Positions 22,401-34,256 of a DNA stretch of 64,000 bases are shown one piece after another. A program made the translations under genes and the position numbers. Under the pieces are notes generated by a model. The model had not been told where the DNA came from, searched no databases, and worked only from the letters and a program-made list of their open reading frames with translations. The stretch lies in the NCBI GenBank assembly GCA_903772945.1, contig CAICTM010000048.1, positions 88,518 through 152,517 on the forward strand, read 5' to 3'. The stretch's first letter is position 1. Each line of letters opens with the position of its first letter. This DNA is from Seminavis robusta. Taxonomy: Eukaryota > Bacillariophyta > Bacillariophyceae > Naviculales > Naviculaceae.

Positions 22401-25400
22401 TGACGTTCTCGTTCTTTCGCCAACGCGTCGTCCTTTGGCGAAATTCCTCCAGGCGAAGGCATAGGTGAACGAGGCGGGGAATGGCTTATTGAATGCCCAC
22501 CAGTAGAGTGGTTGCTGTGGTGGAGCTCACGGTCGGGAACATTCGTGTTCCTCTGGCTAGCTTGAATTATCTCCTTGCGAAGCTTGCGCTCCCTTTCTTT
22601 GAGATCTTCAGCACCAGCAGAAGGCAACGCACTCAACTTGCGATCCGACACTTGTAAATTTCTCTGGCTTGCCCGAACCATTTCTTTTCGCAGCTGTCGT
22701 TCCCGTTCTTTGCCATCAGTTGGACTGGAAGTGGAAGCACTCAACTTGCGATCTGAAACTTGCATGTTTCTCTGGCTGGTTTCAAGCATCTGCTTCCGTA
22801 GTTGCCGCTCTTGTTCTTCAGTCGACAGACCCGTTCCATCGCCGATATAGGTGCTTCTCGCAGTGGCGGCAGCACTGGCACTCAACTTGCGATCCGATGC
22901 TTGCTTGCTGGCATGCAAGATTGCCTGTCGCAGTACTTGTTCTCGGTCTTTGGGTGACACATCGAAAGTTCCCTTGGGTGGTTCAGCTGCAGCCAGTTTG
23001 CGGTCAGATACTTGCATGTGTCTCTGGCTGACTTGCAACATTTCCTTCCGAAGCTGCCTTTCTTCTTCCTTCGAAGATAAAGCGGCTTTTGGAGGAGCCT
23101 TCTTGAGCGAGGGACCGGCAGCCAAAGTCGCTTCTTCCACGTTTCGCTGGCTTGCTTGAAGTAGCATCTCCTTTCTCAGCTGTCTCTCCTCTTCCTTCGC
23201 GGACGGTCCTGATGAAGCTGGGGGACACTTCATGGGAGCTGACGGCGGCGCCTTCTTCGTGGTCGCAGACGGCGGGGCGCTCGCGGCAGACTCCGCCGAC
23301 GATGGAGCTAGTTTCCTATCCGACACTTGCGTCGTTTGCAGCATTTCTTTGCGCAGCTGCTTCTCTTGTTCCTTCGCGGAGAGCTTCTGCGATGGCCTGG
23401 AAACGACCGGTGAACTGGCTGTTGCTGACAACTTCCTGTCTGAAATTTGCCTGGCTTCCAGCATTTCCTTCCGTAGCTGCCTCTCTTGTTCCTTCACGGA
23501 GAGCTGTGTGGTAGCATTGGATGACGAGGACGAAGAAGGAATACTGGCAACAGGGGCCACTATAGCAACGGTGAGTAGGCTCCGTTGGCTGTTTGCCTGC
23601 AGCATTTCTTTTCGGAGTTGTTTCTCTTGCTCCTTGGCTGATAGTGCCGCATACGGGGCTGCAGATGCCTTCGGTGGAGAAGTTGGCATGACGCCTGCAG
23701 AGGGCGGCGCAGTGATCGCGGTGGACGATGACACGTCCATGCTGTTACGTGGGCTCCTCGTCGACGCTTGTATCATCTCATTTCGCAACTGGCGCTCGTC
23801 TTCCTTGCTGCTGTTGACGGAAACCGAAGGAGGCGCGGTGCTCATCAAAGCGCGGTCTGACATGAGGGCCTGCCTTGCCGCATGAAATACTTCCTTGGAG
23901 TCGCCGTTCGAACTCCTCGATCGAGGAGGCATCGATTTGGCCGTTGGAGGAGCCCTCGCCGCCATGTGCCGTTCGCTGGTGGCAGTCCGCAGCATTTGTT
24001 TGCGAAGTCGCCCAATTTCTTCCTTTGTAGCACCGTCAGAGCTTCTGGTACGAGGAGACCTGTTCTTCTTTTTCCTCTTCCTTTTCGGCTTGGTTGCTGT
24101 TTCGGGCGACGTGACCACGCTGGTGTCATCGTTGGAAGATGCCATGGAGACAACGGAACCTTCGGCACTCTTGGTACGAGATGGGACCAATTTGGTGGCA
24201 CTGGGAGCAGTGACTGCAGCCCCAGGCAAGTTGTGGTTTGAGGTGCTGAGCATTTCCTTCCTCAGTCGTCTCTCTTCCTCCTTTGGATCCATCTTCTTTG
24301 GTGGCTGAGGAGGACTCTTCTTTTGCCTAGCAGCAGGAGGTGCCGCAACAGCACTGGCAGTGTTGGCCACAGCACCAGGTAACTTGCGATCCGATACTTG
24401 CAAGTGCCGTTGGCTGAGCATTTCCTTGCGAAGCTGTCGTTCTTCTTCCTTGGGATTCACTGTCTTTGGTGGTGATGATGTGTTGGCCACAGCACCGGGA
24501 AGTTTGCGATCAGAGACTTGCATGTGTCGTTGGCTAAGCATTTCTCTTCGGAGCTGTCGTTCTTGTTCCTTTGGATTATTTGGGGGCGATGGAGCAGGAG
24601 GAGCTTGAGCAGCAACTGCTGCTCCAGGCAACTTGCGATCTGACACTTGCATGTGCCTCTGACTAAGCATTTCCCTACGAAGCTGTCGTTCCTCTTCTTT
24701 GGGGTCCATCTTCTTGGGTGGCGGAGGAGCTTGAGTCGTGACGGCAGCTCCTGGCAAGTTGTGGTTTGACATGCTCAGCATTTCCCTGCGAAGTTGCCTT
24801 TCCTCTTCCTTTGGATCCATTTTCTTGGGCGGTGGTGGAGGACTCTTCTTTTGGCCAGCCGTGGGAGGTGCAGAAACAGGAGCGACGGTGTTTGCCACAG
24901 CACCGGGAAGTTTGCGATCAGAGACTTGCATGTGTCTTTGACTAAGCATTTCCCTACGAAGGTGTCGTTCCTCTTCCTTGGGGTCCATCTTCTTTGGTGG
25001 CGGAGGACTCTTCTTTAAGTTGGCTGTGGGAGGGGCAGAAACTGCTGTTGCTGTGGTGTTGGCCCCAACACCAGGCAACTTGCGATCAGAGACTTGCATG
25101 TGCCTTTGGCTCAACATTTCCCTGCGAAGTTGCCGTTCCTCCTCCTTCGGGTCCATCTTCTTTGGTGGCGGTGGAGCAGTTCGCGCGGTGACAGCTGCTC
25201 CTGGCAAGTTGTGGTTTGACATGCTCAGCATCTCCCTTCGAAGCTGTCGTTCCTCTTCCTTGGAATCCATCTTCTTTGATGGTGGCGGGGGAGGAGGACT
25301 TTTCCTGTTGGCTGTGGGTGCTGTTGCTGCAGTGTTGCCACAGTACCAGGCAATTTGCGATCAGAGACTTGCATGTGACGCTGGCTAAGCATTTCCCTAC

Positions 25401-26712
25401 GAAGCTGTCGTTCCTCTTCCTTGGGGTCCATCTTCTTGGGTGGTGTAGGAGCAGCTCGAGTGGTGACAGCTGCTCCTGGCAAGTTGTGGTTTGACAAGCT
25501 AAGCATTTCCTTGCGAAGTTGTCGCTCCTCCTCCTTGGGGTCCCTCTTCCTGGATGGTGGTGGTGGAGGACTCTGCTTCCTGTTAGCAGTGGGAGGGGCC
25601 GAGACTGCCATTGCTGTGGTGTTGGCCACAACACCAGATAGCTTGCGATCGGAGACTTGCATGTGTCGTTGACTCAACATTTCCCTGCGAAGTTGTTTTT
25701 CCTCTTCCTTTGGATCCATTTTCTTTGGTGGTGGTGGAGGACTCTTCTTTTGGCCAGCCGTGGGAGGTGCAGAAACAGCAGTGACAGTGTTCGCCACAGC
25801 ACCAGGTAGCTTGCGATCGGAGACCTGCATGTGTCGTTGGCTCAGCATTTCCCTTCGAAGTTGTCTCTCCTCTTCCTTGGGATCCATCTTCTTGGCTGGC
25901 GGGGGAAGAACAGTTCGCGTGGTGACGGCAGCACCAGGCAAGTTGTGGTTGGACAGGCCCAGCATTTCCTTTCTGAGCTGTCGTTCTTCTTCCTTTGGAT
26001 CCATCGTGGCCTGACGGGCTGGTGGAGGCGTTTTCTTCCTGGTGGCAGTGGTTGGGGCCGTGGCGGTGGTTCCAGGCATAGCCGGACGGCCATGTCCCGA
26101 GACTTGGAGCTGACGGTGGTTGGCTCTGAGCATTTCCTGTCGGAGGAGCCATTCCTCTTCTTTGGGATCCATGAGTCTGTTGGTGGTTGGTGGGCTGGTT
26201 TTTCGGTTGGCAGTAGCCGCTGTGATGGGCATGGAAGGTGGTGGAGACACACTGCGCTTGGTTGTGGCAGGGGCAGCGGCTGCTGGTTCCTCGTCCTCAA
26301 GAAAGACCACCTCTTCGTCCTGGACAGCCCGAGAGAGAGCTTTCTTTTCATCTTGAAAATCAAGCAGTGCGTCTTCGTGTTTTACAGCTTTGCTGGCTGC
26401 AGTAAACCCGCACTCTGCGTCGTCACTGGCGAACTCCGCAGCTTCGCTGTCTTCTTCTTGGTCGTCCGCCGCTTGGTTGCCTCCGCTTCCAGCGCCATGG
26501 TCGTCAGTGTTGTTCGTGCTGATGCTACTCAAGAGTCCACTGCTGCTGCCACTACTAGAGGTGGAGTTGACCGTGTCCTTGTCCAACGACGAGTGACTTT
26601 CGTCATTCTTGTCGGTGTCTTGTTGTTGTTGTAGAGACGATTGCTTGAGCGCTGGAACGGCGTCGCTCGTGTCGGCGTGATGAGAGCTTCCACCCAACGT
26701 TGCGGCCGTCAT
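16439..26712 (-). CDS. Giant type II membrane LRR protein with about 35 cytosolic charged repeats (one apparent frameshift)
   Basis: Two overlapping frames, 26712-25225 and 25270-16439, make one gene. At about 25338 the repeat copy reads GTGTTGCC where sister copies read GTGTTGGCC; restoring that base gives a single frame of 3,424 residues. Order of parts: an acidic Ser-rich N-terminus; about 35 repeats of 25-45 residues built on KEEERQLRREML or KERERLFRKEYIRASERS with a QVSDRKLPGA tail; Lys-rich and Ala-rich runs; two RENEK-GM-RGRSY units; an acidic Asp/Ser region; one membrane helix (about +18940-19020); and an extracellular cap, RFALATLYFATDGQNW. About 25 plant-type LRRs follow, then a Cys-rich end, CTELQCTCGCICA. 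The repeats predict helical, highly charged segments that could bind cytoskeleton, membrane lipid or phosphate-rich partners. No enzyme domain is seen. The smaller LRR gene at 7021 is a paralogue. Confidence 0.8.
20220..26180 (-). repeat. Coding tandem repeats of the giant LRR gene
   Basis: Coding repeats grade along the gene. The N-terminal ones (about 24240-26160) alternate an SNHNLPGAAV form and an SQRHMQVSDRKLPGAV form and are nearly identical in DNA, implying recent duplication. The central ones are diverged KEQEKQLRKEML forms. The C-terminal ones (about 21280-22010) are KERERLFRKEYIRASERSLQ forms, again recently duplicated. Confidence 0.85.
25330..25345 (-). other. Candidate single-base deletion (frameshift site)
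   Basis: Against the neighbouring repeat copies (GTGTTGGCCACAGCACC), this one reads GTGTTGCCACAGTACC. One G of a GG pair is missing, and the frame switches here between the two long open frames. Confidence 0.8.
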
Positions 26713-28232
26713 GGTCTACTCGTTTTCTTACTTCCTTTCCTTACTTTAGTACTCTACTCTACTCTTAATGCTGTAGATGTTGTCTCTACTACTGTATCGA
26801 TAGACTGTATTGAGCGGCAAGAGGATGATTGAAAGGAACGAAGACACTGCCGCAGCCAGTTGAAGGAAAAAAGGAAAAAGAGATTTACCGCGACGGTGTG
26901 CTCTATTATTAGTACTCAAGACCGAATGGAAGGAACATGGGTCACTTTCAATAATAGAGTTAAAGCGATCTTCCACAAATGCCAATTTGACTTAGTGTCC
27001 ATTCATGCTATGACAGACTAGTGACACAAAGACCCATGAAGGTCATTCAGTTAACTGGCACATTCCTTGGGTACGAATGGACTTCACGCGTATTCTACGA
27101 CCAGACCCTAAGAAAGGGGAATCCCGTTGTGCCTCTGCAAAAAGGCTTCAATAGAATGGTTAAAGAGCCACTGCAGGAGTGGAGAGGGAGCCACTGGTGC
27201 GGAAGCGCTAAAGTAGCTGCTTTGGCTAGCTAGCTAATGAGTAGACAGCAATAGTTTTAGCTTGGGGCTTGGGGTGACAAAGTACTAGCTTGCTACCGGT
27301 ATCTGTGGGTGAACCTAGACTATTGGTAGGCCGAGGATCATGTTTTCAACGATGCGGTAAGCAAAGTAGGCAAGTAGGTAGCTGCTGCTAGAGGGCGCCC
27401 ATTACATGTATTGCAGGGAAGCATACTAGTACATGCGTAGAAACCATCCCAGAGTAAGTCAGAAGCTGCGCTATCCATAAATCAATATGCAGCCAAGTCA
27501 CACATCTCTAGCTAGCTAGCAAGGAGGTAGCTATGTCTACATGTAGCCAGCGTCAATAGACAAAACAAGCAATCGACCAAACCATACTCAGTAACCATGT
27601 TAAAGAGAGGTGCGGTTGCGAGCGCAGATGGATTAGAATGGTTTCTGGAAGGGAAGCCTTCACTCACGTTTTAAAGTAGTCATTGATAGATTTGATAGAT
27701 TTAAAGTCGTCATGTTGAATCTTGACGCGGTACTGGCGTGGATCTAAGAGCTCTCCAAGGGTATCATAAGTGCGTTGAGTTGCGAATAATTCTTGTTTAC
27801 GAACGCTTGCGGCATTGCTATGTGTCGTAATCTCGCAAGAATTGATAAAATAGAGATAGCTCTTATTTAAGAAGGGTCATGTCTGGTCACTGTAAAGTCA
27901 TGAGGAGTTCGTAACTTTAACTCCGTGAATGTATTGAGTCATGGTACCGGTACACAATTCTGCAAAGTGTTAATAAAAGGGATTGAGATGGTGTCGATAG
28001 TCAGCAAACGAAAGCAAGGTTATTGATGCTGCTTGTGTGAACAGGTTGGGGTGGTAGCATCCGCTTCTGTTTGACTTGTGTTGCCATTGTCCACCATTTT
28101 GTTCGTCGCCCTTTTTGGTGGCATCAGATAGATAAGTTAGATCAACAGCTACAACGACTACAACAACAGTAAGCACTTAGCTACCAGGTATATCATACTG
28201 ACTATATACAAACTGAATAGAAGAGAAGAAGA
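26713..28232. other. Intergenic region between divergent surface-protein genes
   Basis: This 1.5-kb stretch lies between the giant LRR gene (minus) and the first Pro-Thr-rich gene (plus) and probably holds both promoters. TAGCTAGCTAG (near 27232 and 27512) and TACCGGTA (27294, 27943) palindromes occur. No gene is supported. Confidence 0.6.
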
Positions 28233-31200
28233 ATGCTCATGCTACGATCTGTAACAGGAAGAGCCACTACTAGTAGTATTACTACGGCCATGTCGCTGTG
28301 GCTATGCTTATTCAGCATCTCCACAATAGCGGCGCTGCGGTCGTCTGTACGAGGCCAGTCAGCGGTGGACGACTACAGCACTAGAGCTACCAGCTTTACC
28401 TCCACCGTCTTTATGGAGTACACTTCAACCGCTCTTGACAGCTTCCAAGATGACGACGCTGACTCTACCAGTATACACGGTACTAGTGCTACTAGTAGCT
28501 TAGCAAGCGAAGAACGAATGGCTCTAGAAGAAGCCTTTCGAGAGACTTACAATCGGCTAAGTCTACAAGCAGCAAGAGACTCTACTAGCAGTGGTAGCAG
28601 CAGTGGTAGCAGCAGTGGCAACAGCAGAGTCCAAAAAGCTACCATTGTCAAGACCACAGGACTCAGTCACGATCACGAGTCACGGACTGAAGGACCCCAC
28701 CCACTAGCTAAGGAAGCCGACTTGGCAGGGAACCGACACCAACTGCAATGGTCTATACAGGCTTCCTGTGAGACAGAACTGGGATGTTCCAGACGGCTCT
28801 TTGATGAAGCAAGTCCAAGTCCGAGAGACTTTCAAGATGCCTACCATCAAAAGCTAGGCATTACACAACACCGTCATCTCTTGCAAGAGGAGCAACAACA
28901 ACAGTCAAGACAAAGACATACGCAAGAACTCGTGGAAGCCACGGCATTCGAGTGCCCCTCAGACACGTCGTCCTTTACATCCCGCTTTTATCTCACGGTG
29001 GATGCACTTTCCTCACTCGAGATGGACCTCGAGTTGGACCGCGAGTTATGGATCAGTATGATACAGACGACCTACAACTCGCTCAGCTTTTATACCTGCG
29101 ATGCGCCACACTTTCGGACTCTGGTAGATGTACAAGTACGAGAGCAAAAACCTAGTAGTACTAGTACTAGCAGTGGTACACCCAGCAGTGTGGTACGACA
29201 CTTTCCCGGGGAACGACGCCACTTGCAGCAGCCATCCAATGCTACTACATCTACTACTGCGAGGACTCTGGAGTTTGCCGTTGTGGCCGAATGCCGAGGG
29301 GACTGCGAGGGACTGGAATCCATCTTTGCAGTAGCATCCCAACAAGAACCATCACTGCTGCCACTAACGTGGCAACCACCGTCCTGGACCGACCTCCAAG
29401 GACAATCGTCGTCACTGCGACAAGCCAGTGACGATACCTGCTATTGTGCGGCAGAACATGTGCAAGATGACTCGTTGCAACTGACGCCCGAAATTTTTGT
29501 CGAGGCTTTGCAGTCCACGCTTCAACGAGTGCAGCAGGAAGGACTGATGGGCAGTGTACAAGACATTGCGGCCATTGCCGAAGTTCAAGATCAAGACTGT
29601 CAAGCCGCACCTACCGTCTTTGAAACACGCGTCTTGCTCGAAGTCGTCGCCAGCGGGGTGGACTACTACTACACAGATGATGCGAACAACTACACGGACA
29701 GCAGTCTGGATACGCCACTCGAGCTGGGGCGCAAATTCAAGGACGTCTACAATGCTTTGGCATTTGCCTTTTGCGATTCTGCGTTTTATCGGATACGGGA
29801 CGTGGCACTCGACATGGTCGATACCACGGTGCGGCAAGTCGCATTTGTTTTGCAAGTCGAATGTCAAGGCTGTGATGCAATTGCTGGCAATGCGTCGGCC
29901 ATTTTCTATCATCCCAATGCCAATAATGAGACATGGGTGGACAATACAACAGCGTTGGTACCTGCGCCGGAAGAAGCTTGTTTGTGTCCTGTAGTCACCA
30001 GTCGGGATGAGTTGCCGAGAACCTACCGTCCTCCCACAACAGAGGAAGTACTAGTGGTGCTACAGGAACAACTGGAGGAAGAAGAGGTTACCATGCTGCA
30101 TCAAGTGGAAGCATTTGATTGCTCTCCACCTCCTTCCCTTCCGCCGATTAACGCAACAGTTGTTGGAAATGAAACGATCGTCGTCAAGGAAGGACTGGTC
30201 TATACCAATGTCATTGTCGACTTTGCCGGTCGACCGGATCTCATTGGTCCAGAGGAAGCCATGGCGTTGGAAAATGCATTCCAGTCGACCTACAATTCCC
30301 TCACCTTTTTGAGATGTGACGCCAAGTTCCGTACCATTGCCGATGTGCAGCTCTTTGTTGTGCCCAAGAACCTGTACGAGTCACAAGAAGAGCTCAACAA
30401 CGTCACTGGCCGAGTGCCGTCTCGGTGGAGTAGTCGTCGTGACTTGCAATCTGAGGGCCGTCGCAACTCGACGAATGGAACATTGACGGGGCTGGGATTC
30501 GACGACGGATTGGCTGATACTCGAGGCACCACGGTCTTTCGTGTTGGTGTCGACTGTCGTCGTTGTGAGAACACGGAAGACTCGGAAACCTTTGGACTCT
30601 TTGATTCGTTTGAGAGACGACAACGACACCTAGAAACGGAAGGCGATGGCGACGCCGATCTCAAGGAACTCATCTTGCCTTGGATCACAAACGCCAAGCC
30701 ATTTTTGTCACCAGACTCCGCCTCCAGACGAGATAGAGAAGAACCTGAAACTTGTTTCTGTCCACTGGGAACCGAACCCGATGAGATTGCGCCGCTCACC
30801 GAAGTAGTGTTTGAAGAAACGTTTTCGGCTCGCGTCGACCAACTCGTGAATGAGTCCGTTGTCAGATCCGTGCAAGCCGTGGTAGATGTGGAAGAAGACG
30901 AAGATTTCTGTTCCAATTTGTTGGTGGAAGTTGACATCGAGTACGTGCTCGACTTTGAAGGTGGGGACGTCAGCCGATACACTACAGAAGACTTCGAACG
31001 CGCAATTACAGAAACTCTCCGAAAGTTGCGTACGTCAAAGTGTGATCCCTATCTCATTCGAGTCAACAGTGTTGAAATACTGTCTGTTGGTGGGGATGGT
31101 TTGCGACGACGTGACCTGGTGGAAGGCGATGGTGCGACTCGGGTGCTGTACGACCTCACCGTGGCTGAAGCGGAAGAGTCATTTTTGGATTTCATGGAAG

Positions 31201-33258
31201 GACGCTTGGGCGACATGGAGTACTTGATTGTTCAACAGCTGTCGGCTCAAGCAAGAGCTGGCGACGATATCTCTGTCAACCAAGTGGGGCCCTCGTCGCC
31301 AACAACCGAGGCGCCAACATTACCACCCACGGAAGCCCCAACAGAGCCACCAACACCCAGTCCCACGTCATCTCCCACAAAGCAGCCAACGCGCAGTCCC
31401 ACAGCAAATCCCACACGGCAGCCAACACCAAACCCAACTTCTCAACCAACACGGCAGCCAACACCTAACCCTACTGCACAACCAACACGGCAGCCAACAC
31501 CAAACCCTACTGCACAACCAACACGGCAGCCAACACCAAACCCGACGTCTCAACCAACACGATCACCCACACCTAACCCTACCGCACAGCCAACACGACC
31601 ACCCACACAAGATCCAACATTAGCGCCAACACCTGATCCCACTCCAGATCCAACTACACCGCCAACACGAGAACCTAGCAATGCGCCTTCGATTGCCCCT
31701 TCATCCAACCCTTCTGGATCTTCGTCACCATCCAGTTCCCCCACCATATCCAAGCATCCTTCTATGATGCCATCCCGCTCAATTGCACCATCCGAATCAC
31801 CCACGTTTTCTCCGGGGCCGTCCTCAAGCCCTTCGAAACTACCGTCTGCACGCCCCTCGTCTTCATCATTGCCGTCCAATATCCCATCTCAGGAGCCGTC
31901 TGCATCCCCTTCAGCGTTGCCATCCGAACAGCCGTCGATTGCGCCATCCGAAGCCCCTTCGGGTTCGCCGACCCCATCATCCAATCCTTCGGTGTCGGTT
32001 TTTCCTTCTTTGGTCCCCTCGGCACCGCCATCAGAAACACCATCCGCTTTGCCGTCCAAGGAACCTTCCGTATCGCCATCTTCTGCGCCCTCGGATTCAA
32101 TGGCACCGTCCATTGCTCCATCCGCCAACCCCTCAGCGGTTCCCTCGACTACGCCATCTGGGCATCCCTCTTCTGGACCATCATCGGTGCCTTCTCTGTC
32201 TCCTTCCACTGTTCCATCTGGCTCGCCATCGGTGGCCCCATCAACAGTGCCCACAACAAGCCCAACGAAAGCACCAACAGATCCCCCCACCCCAAGCCCA
32301 ACAGAGGCACCAACAAATCCCCCAACCCCATCGCCAACAAAAGCCCCGACCGATCCTCCAACTCCATCGCCAACAGAAGCCCCAACTAATCCTCCAACCC
32401 CGTCACCAACAGAAGCCCCAACTAATCCTCCAACTCCACCAACCAACAAAACTCCTAACAGAGCCACCAACCCAAGCCCAACTATCCACCAACAGAGCCT
32501 CCAACAACCCACCAACGGATCGCCAACACTACCCCCAACGAACCAGCCAACTGATCCACCAACAGAGCCTCCAACGAACCCACCAACAGAGCCTCCAACG
32601 AACCCACGACCACCAACGGATCCGCCAACACACCCCCAACGAACCAGCCAACTGACCCCAACAGAGCCTCCAACGAACCCACCAACACTACCCCCAACGA
32701 ACAGCCAACTGATCACCAACAGAGCCTCCAACGAACCCACCAACGGATCCGCCAACACTACCCCCAACGAACCAGCCAACTGATCCACCAACAGAGCCTC
32801 CAACGAACCCACCAACAGAGCCTCCAACGAACCCACCAACGGATCCGCCAACACTACCCCCAACGAACCAGCCAACATCAGCACCAATCACTTCCGGCAT
32901 CTTGAAATGGACCCTGGTTAATGCCGCCCTGAACAGTGACATCCGGCAAATCTATGACGGAGAGGTGATTGATCTAAGGATTGAAGGACTCAACCTGAAC
33001 TTACGCGTGGATACAGTTCCAAATGATTTAGCGGAGGTACAATTTTTCGTCAATGATAATTTCTACCAGGATCAATTTTTCCGACCCTACTGTATGGGCG
33101 ATGATAATTTGGGGGACTACCTCACAGACACCACCTTGGCCGCACTGGGGACTTACAGGATCAGAGCAGATCCCTACACTGGCGCCACATGGGCAATGGG
33201 CGGCACTTTAGGAACGTCCCAGCAAATCACGGTGACCGTCATTGACACTACTCGCTAA
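28233..33258 (+). CDS. Secreted mucin-like Pro-Thr-rich protein with SEA-like modules and a C-terminal beta-sandwich (frameshifts in the repeat region)
   Basis: The main frame (28233-32783, 1,516 residues) begins with a hydrophobic stretch, SLWLCLFSISTIAAL, consistent with a signal peptide. Residues about 50-1020 contain four to five diverged modules sharing a beta-strand, an ALExAFxxxYNxL helix and a Cys followed by FRxxxDV; they resemble SEA-type extracellular folds. Next come a PTxxPT tract (from about 31290), a SxxPSxxPS tract and a second PT tract. The frame breaks in the last tract at about 32450-32760, where several copies lack one C of a CC pair. The intended frame resumes and reads through ITSGILKWTLVN to the stop at 33258. 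That end is a domain of about 115 residues resembling bacterial-type extracellular beta-sandwich modules. The Thr/Ser/Pro tracts are probable O-glycosylation sites. An adhesion or wall role is inferred. Confidence 0.75.
31290..32890 (+). repeat. Pro-Thr / Pro-Ser coding repeats
   Basis: Three blocks: PTPNPTAQPTRQ hexamer-type repeats (31290-31680), PSxxPS repeats (31680-32250) and PTEPPTNPPT repeats (32250-32890). The third is nearly identical at DNA level and contains the frameshifts. Confidence 0.9.
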
Positions 33259-34256
33259 AAAAGGTTACTGTTGGTGCGCACTGCCTGTGATTCCACAAAA
33301 GAAGCATCGCAACGCTAGCTGGCCTAGGCTATTCAAATTCATAATATAGACTACTGATAGACCTTTACGCAACGGTCAGCTCAAGGCTGAGGCTGGGGTG
33401 ACTGCTGTCTGTACTAGTGTTGCGCTGATTCCCGTCAGAATGCCGCTCCGTTGTGGCTACGCTCTCATGCGTCAATCGGGTCAAGCTTTGTGAGCTTTCA
33501 GGCATGAACCTTCGGTGCCGATTTCGAGGCGGTTGGTTCAGGGTTATCATCTCAATCCAGGATCAGATATCTACACGTACGAAGAAGAAAAAAAAACACT
33601 CATCATCTCCGGGCTATCATAAACGAAGGGCATTTTTCAGAGCAAGCTGACTTGCACAAAACCGTCCAACCACCATCCTTGGAGTTATGTCATGTCGAAT
33701 GTCGAGTTATCCATTTTCAGATAAGACAACATGTACTGGTAGCTTGTTGTCCCGTGTGAATTGGAAGATTTGGGAGTGACTCAGTCATCTGGAACTCTAA
33801 ACCGTGTTTGACTCTTAAATCCTTCACCTCAGGAGAACTCACGTATTTTTTGACAAGTGAAGTACTGGTACATACTCGTAGCTAACTCTTGCTGGATAAG
33901 GCAGTCGGAAAGCTTCCGCTTGCGGTCATTTATGTATCTCCGGTGAAGTGGTAACATGGTACAGTCTCACCTGACAACACCAAGAATGCAGCCTACTAGT
34001 ACCTGGAAGCAGCTCTACTAGTAGCTAGCTAGCAGCTAGCTAACTACACAGTCCAACCTAAACAGCCGGGCACTGGTGATCATTGGATTCTCATGAGCAT
34101 CTGCTCCATTTCACTTCTGTTTCTACAGGCTGAACCTTCGTGTACCCCAGCAGAGCAGAGCACAACACAAGCCAGAGAAGAGATTATCAGGAGGAAGCAG
34201 CAAGAGCCAAACTCGTTCTTTTGCATCATCCCTGAATATCGATAGTTTGAATCACC
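33259..34256. other. Intergenic region
   Basis: About 1 kb separates the two Pro-Thr-rich genes, which lie head to tail. I see no ORF or RNA of note. AGCTAGCTAGC palindromes occur at about 34020-34040. Confidence 0.6.

Noticed and set aside
31889-32887. 332-codon minus-strand frame rich in Gly/Val (GSVGGFVGGSVG)
   Set aside because: It is the antisense image of the Pro-Thr codon repeats. Such repeats leave all frames open and no independent protein feature is present.
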